Positions 24,266 to 36,312 of a stretch of DNA of 64,000 nt are shown in pieces. The first letter of the stretch is position 1, and each line of letters opens with the position of its first letter. Both the position numbers and the translations under genes were made by a program. Source of the DNA: Polyodon spathula (Eukaryota > Chordata > Actinopteri > Acipenseriformes > Polyodontidae); contig NC_054538.1 of assembly GCF_017654505.1 (NCBI RefSeq), forward strand, positions 22,607,783 to 22,671,782. Reading direction: 5' to 3'. The notes beneath the pieces were generated by a model. It was not told the origin of the DNA. It saw only the letters and a program-made list of their open reading frames with translations, and searched no databases.

Positions 24266-24954
24266 AGGCTCTTGTTTATTCTGCAAATAGGCACAGGTGG
24301 AATCTAGAATTATACATTATTTTGAAAAAGATAAATATAGTGTAAGAATTTAGAAGAACAGGTATACAATATTCAAAAACATGCCCCTTCTCTTAACCAG
24401 CATCTACTGCATGTTTTCACATAATTAATCATGCTGATAAGTATAGGCTGGAGCTGAGCTTGTGACTTACTGCACATTTGTTAGCCTATGGGACAACACC
24501 ACTAATTGAGTATGGGCTCCTGTTTTATAAACATGGCACCATGCCAAAAAAAAAAAAAAAAAAAAGAAAAAAAATTTGAACCTTTATACAGGTAAATTAC
24601 AGGTAATTTTTTTTATGTAAAAAAAATGTTATCAAACAACAGGTTACCAGACATTAGTAAAGTTTGCATTCAAAGCTACCTGTATCTGTAAAGAATACTT
24701 TCGCTTATAAGGCTACAGAAAGACCACGATTGTAATTTTAAATGATACTCACTTGAATGCGTTCCCCTTACAATAAAAATAAATATTACACTAAATTAAG
24801 ACCTTGTCATTAATTAAATATGAACATTTATTTGCAGTAAAGACAAAGTTACAAGATAGGATCCAGTAGCAAGCACCAATGCCAAACAGTTGTTAAGTCT
24901 GTACCCGAAGCAGTTGTAACTGGATATTTGGGAAAACAGGTGTGCAAAAAAGGG

Positions 24955-25290
24955 TCTGGGCCCTGATAGCTAGCCAGTTCAAACCAATGCTAGGGGTGCT
25001 TACTGTAACAAGAGAAAACTAGGGGGGGCCCTTAGAGGTTTACCTGGTGGAGTCATGCTATTGGGAGTTCACTGGTTCAAATCATGTCCATGCCAAATCG
25101 TCAGTCTTGGCTGAGGGCCCATAGAGATCACTGTGTTGACCTTCACACTCACATAAGTTAAATAGGAAAACTGCAGGGAAAGTTTGAAGGCGCACAGAGA
25201 AAAGCTTACACTTTAGTTCATCTCACTGTGTAATCCCTACTAGTCAGGAAAGATGCAGGGGAAAACTAGCCAGGCTGCACCATACCTCAA
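24955..25290 (+). mobile_element. possible tRNA-derived SINE
   Basis: The stretch contains GGTTCAAATC-type B-box sequence (25073-25084) preceded by a degenerate A-box-like CTGGTGGAGTCATGC. The run GAGGGCCCATAGAGATCACTG and then TTGACCTTCACACTCA has the look of a fish SINE body. Ends and family are not established. Confidence 0.3.
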
Positions 25291-26778
25291 GGGATCGATA
25301 GCTTGGTAAAATCCATTTCTTAGGTTTGATAAAAGGCTTTTTACAATGAGATTTGCAGCGGTCTATTATAAGTTCTAAATCAGTCTGTAGTTTGATGCAG
25401 TGAAGTGGCATTCATATAGAGCAAATGGGACATTCAAAGATAAAAATTGTCCAGTGCTAGGTACAAGAGAACAGATCCTTGTCAGATGGCAAGTGGGAAA
25501 ATAATCACCTGTGAGTTTAGTTGTCATAATTCCCCTTTGGGGCAAATTGTTATTTTTGTGTGTATGGAATGAACTACTTCCAGCCTCTGATGGTGACACT
25601 TTCTTCTGTTGTAATCTGTTGGTTATCTGGAGTGCAGCCTTCACTCAAAACATTTTGAATTCTTTAGAATTCCCTTCTAAGAACAAAACAGTATGCTGCT
25701 ACCTATAAGGAACTGAAAGTTACCCACATCGATAAGGAATCAAGTTAAAATCCAAATTAAGGCCATAAATGAGTAAAAGTAAAAAATTTATTTTCCTAGA
25801 AAGGCAGTTAACAAATATAAAATCTGTTTTTAATTTTTAAATGATAAAAAAAATCACTGTACATTAGTAAGTTTGTTTTCACTTAAAGCTATTGTTCATT
25901 GTTGCATTTTAAAATTACTTCCTAATTTGACCACTTTCCAAACATAATATTACCAATATCAGTACTATAATTCAACAATTGCCTTTTCAGTTCCATTTTG
26001 TATATAAAATATTATATTATATATGAAATAACTACTGTCTCTGTTTGTATAAAATGACCCAAGAAGTAACAATAGAGAATAAAAATGACTGAGGTGGCAG
26101 TGTTTAATTCAGTTGATTGAGTGAAAGGCCCAGACTAGGGATTTGAATAAAACTTAAGGAATGTATATTTAATATAAAAAAGAACTAGTCAGGCAAATAC
26201 TGTAATTAAATGACTAGGGAGTTATTTTATCATCTTAAAACAGTCCACTAATTTCCCTCGTTACCAAAATTAGATGCAGTGATTAATGAAGTGCTGGTGC
26301 ACACAGATTCACCCAAAGCTTAAGATCATTTAATAAAGTTGACATTTACTAAAGATTTCCTCATCTAGGGTAATTGATCTTGACATAGTAAACAGAAGAC
26401 AAAATTTATACGAAAAGAGATTCAATTGCTTTTTAACTGTATCCTTATTTTCAGATGATTTCCAATATTATATAAATAGGCAAAGAAAAAAAACATGCTT
26501 AGAGACAGAAATTAAACGCCCATGTTGCGGCATGTTCATACTACCTACACTGTCTCAGACATCATCTATGTGGCATTTTATCTTAACTTTTCTAAATACT
26601 GTATTAGTGACCTTTATCTATTGCAGATACTGAATCATTTATAGTACTGGTCTCGAATGGTTTTTCTATATCAAGTGGTACTGTATGGTGGCTGACTGGC
26701 TTGCAATTACAACTTCATAATAATAAGAAGAATAAGAATAATCCATGGTTCTGTGGTTCGGTTCTGCTTCTTGTAAAG

Positions 26779-26850
26779 CAGCGGTTCTCAACTGGCAGGT
26801 ATGCCTCTTGGGAGGGTGTGTCAAACTTTCTAGGGGGCGCGGTAAGTGTT
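26779..26850 (+). mobile_element. hAT-type terminal inverted repeat, left end only
   Basis: CAGCGGTTCTCAACTGG starts at 26779 and runs into a G-rich strip (AGGGGGCGCGG). CAG.GGTTCTCAA is the classic start of many vertebrate hAT elements. No matching right end (GTTGAGAACCGCTG-like) was found downstream, so this is a truncated or solo end. Confidence 0.5.
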
Positions 26851-28404
26851 CTAATAATACAATAATTTTAGCAATACAAATAAGTCTAAACATGAATTTT
26901 ACAAATACTTACATTTTTTGTTGGTTTTTGTAATTTGTTTTTAGTTTTCCTACGTTAGTCTGGAAAACCGAGTTTAATATTGCAGAGGCCAAACAACAGG
27001 TGATTTTGTGTTCAAGAATCATTGACAGTTGTTCGATTCCCTTTGGCTTGTGGTGCACAAAAAAAAAAGACAGAGCAATTGTGCAGATGCATGATCATTA
27101 TCTAAATCCAAAACATTTGGTGATGTATTGACTAATAATAGACTGCTTATTAAAAAAAAAAAAGTAACAGTCAGAGAAACATATGTTTTTAAATGCGGTT
27201 TCCGTACTATTGTACTCAGAGAAACTAGTGTCAATAAAAAATAAAAAAATAAAAAGTTTAGAACTCTTGTTGTAGAGAAAGTGAGGGCAGAATAGGGAAC
27301 GTACACAAGGAAGAGAGTTCAGTCTCCAGTACACTGAAAACTAATAATCCACTATAAATTATAATCCTCCTGTTATATTGGACATTTGTTCAGAAACATG
27401 CATAACACTTGCATGTTAGGCCATTTTGGCTAATATAAGTAAATGTTCCCTATACTGGAAGCTATACTGGATTTACCATCTACTCTAGATGGAGTGTGTT
27501 AACAAGATTAAGACAGTTGGACCTATGGTTGACGAGCTTCAAAGTGCACTTGGCAGCCATCTCTTCATACCAGGTGTGGGCTGCAAATATAGTTATATGT
27601 TTGTAAAGTTGCACTGGTTCTGCAGCCTGAAATGGGTGTGTATGTGTTGAAGTGTACATGTATATCCATTGCTACAGCACCTGTGGATCATGATGATGGC
27701 TCTCTTGTGTCACCTGGAAAGAGTTGCATGTTCTCTTACCTGGTGACAGCAGTCTGAGGTTGCTTGTGTTATCTGGTTCCTTTAGGCTGCCTGTATGGGG
27801 GTGGAAATGGCGAGTTAGGGCTAAAAACCCTAACGCCACATTTCCTTGCTTTTGTGGCCATGAGTTCAACCCTAACTGCTGCATTAACGTAGTTTTTTAC
27901 AATGAATTGCCTTGCTTTTTTTTCATTAGAAACTACACCACTTCTGTGGTGGTGTTCCATATATGACTGCTGCATTTTACCACATTGTATTAGACATGTT
28001 AATGCAAAGAGTGCAAACTCAGTAATTCTAGCAAAATAGTAAAACAGTGTTGATTGTTTGTATCTATAAAGTTTTTTTTTTTTTTAAATCTATAATGTAT
28101 AATTTTATGATAAGAAATGAACTGTATCTTAACCACTTCAACACCACGTCAAATGAAAACCCACTTACAGTACCATGCTGTACGTGCGTACCTCAAGTTT
28201 CTCATTCTATTCCATGAGCGGTTTCTAGAGTTTCATTTTCTAAGGCAGTGCTAGTACTGTGGAATGTGCAATGAAACTCGGGGGAGGGTCAGGTGACATT
28301 TGTATCCAATTGCGTGTCGTGTAGAGATTCCAATCTACCTGTGGGCGTTTAGAAGACTGTGATATATTGCGGGAAGCCATTCAACTTTTACAAATATATA
28401 TATA

Positions 28405-28406
<2 letters not shown>

Positions 28407-28494
<88 letters not shown>
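28407..28494. repeat. (AT)n microsatellite
   Basis: It is a long AT dinucleotide run inside the piggyBac-like element. A separate (ATT)n run lies at about 28932-28991 in the same element. Confidence 0.95.
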
Positions 28495-28497
<3 letters not shown>

Positions 28498-28580
28498 TTT
28501 TTTTTATTATTATTTTTTGTTTTATTATTAGTTTTACTTGTTTAGTTGTAATTTATATAGTTTTTTAGAGAAAGCTAAAC

Positions 28581-28703
28581 ATGGCAACTTACGTGGAGAG
28601 CGACAACGAGAGTGGTGAAGATTTCAAAGTTGGTTTGGAGGATTTCAATACCAGCGACAATGATGTTGAAGTCGATAATGGCAAACGTTTTGATGTTTTT
28701 TGA
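28581..28703 (+). pseudogene. acidic 40-residue frame, possible piggyBac transposase N-terminus
   Basis: ATG at 28581 opens a 40-codon frame starting MATYVESDNESGED and ending DNGKRFDVF. It is rich in Asp, Glu and Ser. PiggyBac-family transposases typically begin with an acidic, low-complexity N-terminus of this sort, and the frame is enclosed by piggyBac-type ends. No RNase H-like core follows, so this would be the residue of an internally deleted copy. The sequence alone does not prove the assignment; an unrelated acidic peptide is possible. Confidence 0.4.
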
Positions 28704-28930
28704 TGTTGATTTTTATTTGATAATTACGGTTTACTGATTATTATTGCTATTAGCAGCATTGTTGTTTTCATTGTTCAAACAAAAAAAATAATTAAAAAAC
28801 TTGTTCTATATTGAACATGGGTATGTAGTACACAGGAGCATAAAGGGTTAATGAAAAACACAGTTTAGGTCATTTATTTGTGTTTTATTCATCATATGTT
28901 AACATTTCATAGCAATTACAGGTTTGAAAA

Positions 28931-28961
<31 letters not shown>

Positions 28962-29197
28962 TATTATTATTATATTATTATTATTATTATTTTCAAAATC
29001 TGGTACCTGGGAAGGAGTTTCATTTTTAGATCTGGAGTTGAAGTGGTTAAGGTGGAATGACACAACATAAGTGACTTAACACGTAGTATCCCTTTATATC
29101 AGTTTAAATGGACAAGACATAAGCTTAATTTCACAGTTCTCAAAATGCCTTATGTTTGTCCATAAAAAGCTATAAGCCTTTAATTATTATCTATTAA

Positions 29198-30205
29198 TAG
29201 TGCTGGGGTGAACACAGGATTTTCATGTTCGGATATTTGCTCATAATTTAAATATTCGTTCAGATATTTGCACATTTTCAAAAAGTAATAAAAGCTGTTA
29301 TATTGCTCAGAACGCAGACAGAGACCGCATAGCAGCAGGGGCAGGGGGCGTGGCCCCTTTGTGTGTCTTTATTTTACAGCAAGACCTTACAATATGTAAC
29401 CCATTTAAAATAAAAAAAATTAAAAAAAACTATCCCAGGAGTAAATAATGTTGTGTTTTGCTTCTTAATGAAATAAATAGTATATAAAGTTAACTCCGCA
29501 TTTTATTTATTTTTAACTTTTTTTCATTCATTGCCATTGCCATTTCTTCACAGTTAACAGTGGCTATAGACTCATAAAGTAATAACATGAGATTTACTTG
29601 TGCCTTTTTGTAGCTGAACAAGCAAACGAAAACTGCAATTTAACTTTAAACACTTCAAATGAAACAAACATGAATGGTGTTGTAAAATGAACGCGGGAAA
29701 AACTCACCATTTTGGTTCTCATTTATTACACTGCACAAAACTGAAAGTCGCAACAAAAAATATATAATATACACACTCTATATAAAAACCACTACACAAC
29801 ATTTCCACAAAGTCTCACATTGTTTTTAAGCAAGGCATTTCAGAATGACATTCTTGACTTTTTTCTGTCCCATGAGATTCGGACTCGCTCTAAAGCAGCA
29901 AAACGCTTTGTTGACCTAGATGGCTTTCCATAGAGATCACTATGCGTGTGCGGTTTGTTTACTTTTAAATTGAGTATTGAGGTGCTGTGTTGACCCTGTC
30001 GTTATTTATTTATTTATTTATTTATTTAATATATTAAATCTCACATATCACTTGAAGCGCTTATTCATTTACCACTGTCGCGGTGAATATGTGCAAGATA
30101 TTTTTTAGATATATTATATCTAGCAAATACAAACATCTGATTTTTGTATCTGAATACATGTCACAAAATAATCGTTTGAATATTCTGATATTTGTCTCAG
30201 CAGTA
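29198..30205. mobile_element. non-autonomous hAT element with 8-bp duplication
   Basis: Left end TAGTGCTGGGGTGAACA (29198) pairs with the right end reverse-complemented, TACTGCTGAGACAAATA (from 30205). The flanks are TCTATTAA (29190-29197) and TCTATTAC (30206-30213), an 8-bp duplication with one mismatch, which is the hAT length. Subterminal sequence on both sides carries degenerate AATATTCG/GATATTTG words. No transposase was seen inside. A (TTTA)n run lies at about 30004-30028. Confidence 0.75.
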
Positions 30206-31102
30206 TCTATTACTGAAACATATATAATGCAATCTTCATTAACAGTAAAAAAAATGATAAAGCATGAACATAAAACATGTTACACAATTGTTTTTACAAT
30301 TGAGAGCAAGGATTTAACATATTGCTCATTCTTCACTAGTCAGACCTATTAGCGATTCCAATGGAATTTTACTACATTGTGGTGTTAAACTGCAGTTCAG
30401 TGATTGCAGTCTTGTGTGAAACTGCAGTTACAATGTGTGTTTTTTGTTTTTTGTTTCTTTTTTTTTTGTTTTTTTTTTACTGATTTTTGGTGTTAAACTG
30501 CAGTTACAAAGTGATTCTATTAAATGTAATCTTAAACTGCACTTACAATGCAATTCTGCATCTCTGTTGAAAATGTCACAAAAATGATGCCTATTAAAAG
30601 AGGGTAACTTGCTTTTTTTTTTTTTGTTATAAAAGACACACTCTGCTGAGGTACCAGTGTTATTAATGGGAAAATAAATTATGTCCTTAACATTTTTTTT
30701 TTTCTAATATGAGACAATTTTTAAATGTAAAGGATTTAACTGGTGAAAAGTATAAAAAAACACAGGCTTACAAGTAAAGGTAGACAATCATCCGTTTTAA
30801 TCTGGAATTGTAATTCGTGAAACGCGAGACAGTAATAAACCTGCTTATGAAAATTATTATTTTTTTTTTTAATCAATATTCATTGAACAGAAACGGAAGC
30901 TTCATGCAGATTGTTTTAAATTTGCTTGATATCTCAGTGCTAGCATTCAAGCAGCTATAAATTTGGTTAAAAACGATGTCACATCATATCGAAGAAATGT
31001 TATCTGTGTAACATAATGAAATTGGAAATACCTTCCCCATATTATCAGTAAGAGCTTCTAGATGAGCAATTCCAAGCTAAATAACGGCAATCAAACATTC
31101 AT

Positions 31103-31105
<3 letters not shown>

Positions 31106-31173
<68 letters not shown>

Positions 31174-31203
31174 TACACACACACATGTATAACCGTGTGT
31201 TAC

Positions 31204-31249
<46 letters not shown>

Positions 31250-31250
31250 G
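31106..31250. repeat. (AT)n and (TG)n microsatellites
   Basis: A long (AT)n run (31106-31166) is followed by a short spacer and (TG)n (31209-31240), ending with ATATATATAG directly at the LTR boundary. Confidence 0.9.
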
Positions 31251-31746
31251 TGTAATATGGTGAGTGTGGTGCAGTGAACACAGGCTGGAGACTTCAGATG
31301 CAGTGTAACACTCTCAGTGTCCTTTTATTTTGAAGGCAGGTTGAACATATAAAGCAACCACAAATAAAAACATATCTTCATAAGAAGATGCTAACTATAC
31401 TTTATAGTGCAGTGGCCCTACCTACCCCCGGGACAGCTAAGCTGTTTACCCAGTGCAAACAAACAACCAAAAACTAACTTCAGCGTTCTCTTTCTCTTTC
31501 AAACAATACAACTCCCCACAGTACACGTCCAGTATACCCCACCCCCGGCTTGGCAAGACCTGTCCCATTTATAGGGCTCACAATTATAAAACCACCCACA
31601 GGTGACAGCAATAATTCAATCAAAGAAGCAGTATATCATCCTATAACATTCAAATCGCCCTCTAGTGGCTTTGATATTGCTACACAGGGAATAGATACTT
31701 TGACAAAAGCTAGCTCACATAATGACCCTGTATGACCTTATTACAT
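31251..31746 (-). mobile_element. 3' LTR of the Gmr1-like Gypsy element
   Basis: The plus-strand start TGTAATATGG and the reverse complement of the end, TGTAATAAGG, match in 9 of 10 bases, giving TG...CA ends. Directly outside it, on the minus strand, is the purine-rich tract GAGCTGAGGGGAGGGGG (31763-31747), the expected polypurine tract for minus-strand orientation. A TTTTATTTTG word near 31324 is the reverse complement of a polyadenylation signal. Length is 496 bp. The 5' LTR was not found in the window. Confidence 0.8.
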
Positions 31747-34160
31747 ACCCCCTCCCCTCAGCTCAAACCCCTGGGTTGGAGTGTAACGTTTTTCAAAACA
31801 GTGAACGTGGGATAGAACATCCGCATTATCATTCTCTTTACCTTTACGATGTTCTGTAACAAACTTATATGGTTGCAGTGACAAGAACCACCTAGTTACT
31901 CTGGCATTCTTTTCTTTATTAGTTTCCATCCACCTTAGAGGAGCATGGTCGGTTATCAAGGTAAATGCTCTCCCTAGGAGGTAGTATCTCAAAGACACTA
32001 CAGCCCACTTTACTGCCAGGCATTCCTTCTCCACAATAGCATAATTATGCTCTCTGGGAAGCAGCTTCCTATTTAAATGCAGGAGAGGATGTTCTTCCCC
32101 ACTTACTTGTTGTGAAATAAGTGCTCTGAGACCCACATCAGAGGTATAGGTCTGTAGCACAAACCGATGTTTGAAATCAGGGAATGCTAAGACTGGGTCC
32201 TTGCAGAGGATGTTGGCAAGAGCTCTGAATGCTCCCTTTGCCTAATTGGTCCACTTGACCATGTTTGAGTTTTTGTTACGGGTTAATTCTGTTAAAGTTG
32301 TGGCTAGGGTGGCAAAATTGGGAATTAAACGTCTCTAGTACCCGACGATCCTGAGCACTTATTGACCTCTACCTTATTTAGTTGGGGCTTTACAGTGCCA
32401 TTCCCTACCAGATAACTGAAATAGCAAGCCTCAGTTAAACCCACTTGACACTTTTCAGGGTTGGCTGTTAGCCCTGCCGTCCTGAGACTACAAAGAATAG
32501 CCTCAACTTTATCTAGATGACCCTCCCGAGTTTCACTAGAAATTACAATGTCATGCCAACACATACTGGGTATGGGGTTTTAACAATATCCATCAAGCGC
32601 TGGAAAGTAGCTGGTGCACCATGCAGCCCAAACAGCATTACCTTACATTGGTACAAGCCTATTGGTGTAACAAATGCTGTCTTTGGCTTGACACTTTCAG
32701 TTAGGTGAATCTGCCAGTATCCCTTAGTGAGATCTAACGTAGTTAGAAATTTGACCTTCCCAACTTTTCTACCAGTTCATCTACCCTAGGCATAAGGTAG
32801 CTGTCAAACCTTGAAACCTTGTTGAGCTAGGTTAGGTTTAGGCACTAACACTATAGGACTAGTCCATTCACGGTTGGATTTTTCTATTATGTCCAATTGG
32901 AGCATTTTTTCTACCTCCGCTATTAACTTGGCTCTTTTGGCCTCAGGGATTCGATAAGAGCGTAATTTAAACTTGATACTGGGTTCTGTTACTATGTAAT
33001 GCTTAATGACATTTTTTCCCTGGTACCGGTGAAAATGTATCTTGGTTCCTGGCAACCATTTCTAAGACTTCCTGATTCTGTACTGTATTGAGGTTAGGTC
33101 CCACATTTATTTTGGAGATTGGTGCTTTAAGCTCCTCAAACTCAACCTTTACTGCAGCGAGAGCTGTCCCCCCATCCTTCCAGGGCTTTGAGAGGTTCAC
33201 ATGATAAATCTGTTCTTCCTACGGTCAGCCTGTCTGATTTTATAGTTAACTGGCCCAACTGCCTCAATAACCTCATATGGCCCTTGCCACTGGGTAAACA
33301 GCTTAAACTGTGATGAGGGAATCAAAACTAGCATTCTATCCCCCAGTTGAAACACCCTGATCTGTGCGGTTTGGTTATAGTTTCTTGACTGCGGTGCTTG
33401 CACTTTCTCTAAAAGCTCTCTGACAATAAGGGTGAGCTTCTGTATTTTGTTTCTTATATTAATTACATGCTCTGCCACCATCCTTCCCCCAACAGACTGA
33501 CACTCCCAGATCTCCTTAGCGATATCTTGGATTCCATGGGGCTGCCTTCCATATAATAACTCAAAAGAATAAAAGGCTGTGGAGGACTGGGGTACCTCTC
33601 CTATGGTAAACATCAAGTAAGGCAACAACAAATACCAATATTTCCCCTCTCTAGCTATTACCTTCCTTAACATTGCTTTTAAGGTCTTATTTAACTGCTC
33701 TATAAGGTTGTCAGTTTGTGGGTGGTACACTGAGGTCCTGATGGGGGTAATCTTTAATAGGGCACACAGCTCCTTCATAAGATTTGACACAAACGGGGTA
33801 CCATGGTTGGTCAAGATGCCTTTCAGTATGCCAACATAAGTGAATAGCTGTAGCAATTCTTTTGCAATCATTTTAGAGGTGGTACCTCTCAGCAGAATCG
33901 CCTCTGGGTACATGGTGGCATAATCCAATATTATTAGTATATATTTGTGGCCCCGAGCTGACCACTTCCATGGCTATGTGCTCAAAAGGCACATCTAATA
34001 CAGGTAGGGGCACCAAAGGGGTTCTAAAATTACTATAATCAGGGGTAGAAACAGGCAATGAAGAATGAACTAGTATGGGTTGCTTTAAAGCCACTGCAGT
34101 TCTGAAAGTTGGCAGATGATCATCAAGTGATGGGCAAAAGTATTGTAGGACCATGACCTT
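31747..34160 (-). pseudogene. Gmr1-like Gypsy pol, order integrase-RT-RNase H, broken
   Basis: Reading from 34160 down, the integrase core comes first. It has IAMEVV where the first catalytic Asp is expected, ILTNHGTPF where the second Asp is usual, and HPQTDNLIEQLNKTLK retaining the Glu. The GPY-type C-terminus follows (TQWQGPYEVIEAVGPVNYK, then YHVNLSKPW at about 33200). Reverse transcriptase comes after it: YRIPEAKRAKL and WTSPIVLVPKPN (33055-32804), then DIVISSETREGHLDK and GLTANPEKCQVGLTEA. Last is RNase H (LISQQVSGEEHPL, YAIVEKECLAVKWAV, TDHAPLRWM, ADVLSH) ending before the polypurine tract. Integrase upstream of RT is the copia-like order that defines the Gmr1 group of deuterostome Gypsy elements. 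The YLDD box is lost to a short deletion at about 32555, and there are several frameshifts. The N-terminal zinc-binding part, gag and 5' LTR are missing. Confidence 0.85.
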
Positions 34161-35297
34161 GGGTCAAGGCACTGTATTGCAAGGATTCAATTTAAATATT
34201 TACCTACTTGTGAATACAGTTTGGCCAGAATAAAAATGTGATTTAATTACCAAAACCAGCCATGATTAAGGTTCGATGATCAGGAACATGCTGCACTTAA
34301 TTTATTATCTGTTCTGAAACCATATTAGGTACCAACATATAATGAACATTCTAATTGTGCTAGAACATATTGTACCCAATTATAAATATTTGTAAGAGAC
34401 ACTCTATCCCCCACAGTATGTCTAACAATTGTATTTTGCCTATTTGATATGCTAACATGCACATCACAAGGATTACACTTGTTTTTGAATTTTAATTTTT
34501 TTTTTTAAATATCATTACAGTATTAGTGAAATAAAAAGTTCCTTTAAAACAACAATAGTAATAATCCTTTTTTTTTCTGAACGTGTTCCAATTGTGGTAT
34601 TATACAGAGGTCAAGAAATAAGTAAGCTGTGTTTTGCTTACTAATTTTCTAAAATTTAAAACATAAATTGATGCTGTGTTTTCTTTCAGAAAATGTTGGA
34701 AAGTTTGCAAAGTTTGCAGATTTATTAAGCAATAGTGCCTGTTGATGAAGGTTCTACTGTGTAGTAGCTGATCGGGACTGGAGTTCTATGTCCTGAGCAG
34801 AAGGTGACGACGCTAACAAAAGTAAAGTAACTTTTTTACTTGTCAGAGCTGCTTATATCTGAACCACACCAGATATCTGAATGGAGCAACTACTGAACCA
34901 TCTGTGTCTGTTTGTTGTTAAAAGTTGCTGTCTGAACGTCAGTCAAGCTGACAGACTATGATTGGCCGACTCAGCAGTTGCACATGCAGGACTGGTTGCT
35001 TTCATTGGTGCAAAGTATTGAATGACTGGTTTTGGTGGACAATAAAATACATTTGGACCAATTATGTCTTTGTTTAGTATTAGCTGTTCAATAGATGTGA
35101 ACTGAGCTTTCATTGCAGCAAGTCAAAATGAAAAAGCCGGCACTTGCGTGGATTGATTTTAAATTTGATTCATAGGTGATGCAATAATGTTCCAGTGGGC
35201 ATCTACTTTGTATTATTGTCCCCTATAGCTGAAAGCAGATTGGCTGATGCTGAATTGTTTTATAATTTATGATAATATTATTTTTATTATGTTGCAG

Positions 35298-35460
35298 GCA
35301 TTTTATCGGGTTTACATACAAAAGTACTAGAATCGACAGGAAAATGAAGTAATCTCTAACAGCAATATGTGCCTTTGCCATTGCATTGATAACTTCGGTG
35401 CTTCTTCCAGTGGACATATTCTTGGTATCCTACATGAAAGACTCAAATGGCACTACAAGA
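35298..35460 (+). pseudogene. LMBRD1: LMBRD1 exon 2, damaged
   Basis: This is the second coding exon of lysosomal cobalamin transporter LMBD1, a multi-pass lysosomal membrane protein. After a good acceptor (TATGTTGCAG) the frame reads AFYRVYIQKY, an in-frame TAG at 35328, NRQENEVI, then in a shifted frame SLTAICAFAIALITS, VLLPVDIFLV and SYMKDSNGTTR. This matches the family's first membrane segments (KYQSRRESEV.., ..IALITSALLPVDIFLVSYMK). Relative to the family there is a three-codon gap after the first Ala, a Gln-to-stop change, a small indel at about 35352 and no GT donor at the expected phase-0 end (AAGA|TATGTT). The downstream exons are in order on the same strand. It is a decaying host gene copy, not a retrocopy, because introns and splice sites are retained. 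Confidence 0.85.
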
Positions 35461-35710
35461 TATGTTCATTTAAACTGTTTTTTTTTTCATTTGACCACTC
35501 ACTGTGATGCAAACAATATTCAGGCTGGATCATACTTATTTTTGACATGATGAGGTGTACAGTATGTGACTATTCCTCTATGATTATCAATTCAAATTTC
35601 ATTCAGGGAACTTGGGAGTGGAAATCTGCCACAGTCTGTTCTTCAGAATGTCACTTTTAAGACAAGTACGATGAAACATCTGAATAAATTTTGCAAACAT
35701 ATTATTTAGA

Positions 35711-35769
35711 CATATATATATATATATATATATATATAGATATATATAATATATATATATATATATATA
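35711..35769. repeat. (AT)n microsatellite
   Basis: It is a TA dinucleotide run with a few interruptions, 250 bp downstream of LMBRD1 exon 2, in intron 2. Confidence 0.9.
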
Positions 35770-36312
35770 CATGTCGGTTGAGCCAGATCTGTGCATATGA
35801 CAGTAAAAACCCTTTGTCAAATTCCAATGTGAAAAAATAACTGACTAATAATAATCCTTTTCAATACCTGAAATGGGTGCATTTCCGAATTTGAAAAACA
35901 ACTACTGCAGACGTGTGGAGCTGTAATTGCAAGTTCCTTTTGAACCTGAATTGTATGGAGAGTTTCTATTTACTAAATCAGTTGCTGAAGGAGTAGAAAT
36001 GACAGATACTCCAGTGACTCATCTGGTAAAGGTACAACCTCATAAGGTTTCTCGTAGGTGTAAAGAGGAACCTTAGGAATGCACGAACATGAATTGACCA
36101 CTACCCCAGATTAAAACATGGGATATATTTGAATCATGTTGCACAAAACGTTAAACCAGGTTTTAGATGTAATCCTTGTTTAATATTAATCCAAGCTTAA
36201 AAATTTCTTAAACATAAAAGATTAAAATATAATCACATTACAATACTAATTTTTAATCCATGTGTAAATGTGAAAGGTGGATTAAATGTAAACCTTCCTT
36301 GGAGGTGGTTAA

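Larger units (their letters stand above)
28133..29046 (+). mobile_element. piggyBac-like element, TTAA-flanked
   Basis: The terminal repeats are CCACTTCAACACC (28133-28145) and, from the right end, CCACTTCAACTCC (29046-29034), so 12 of 13 match. They are flanked by TTAA at 28129-28132 and 29047-29050. TTAA duplication is diagnostic of piggyBac. The element is 914 bp, of which roughly 160 bp is (AT)n and (ATT)n. It encloses a short acidic open frame that could be the transposase N-terminus. The palindromic GTAC-rich subterminal sequence (GCTGTACGTGCGTACC) resembles that of the second piggyBac derivative at 36313. Confidence 0.8.

Noticed and set aside
27601..27608. TTGTAAAG, identical to the 8 bases before the hAT end at 26779
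   Set aside because: No hAT-like right terminal repeat precedes it, so it is taken as coincidence.
28359..28568. Open frames of alternating Ile-Tyr
   Set aside because: They are translations of (AT)n. The same applies at 31062-31250, 35599-35820 and 49774-49900.
34720..34810. Possible LMBRD1 exon 1 (a short CTGATCGGGACTGGAGTT segment before a GGTGACG donor-like word)
   Set aside because: Similarity to the exon 1 peptide is too weak and there is a stop just upstream. Exon 1 is not found in the window.
34955..35020. ATTGG words as a promoter CCAAT-box cluster
   Set aside because: Only two isolated occurrences in AT-rich intronic DNA, with no CpG-rich context.
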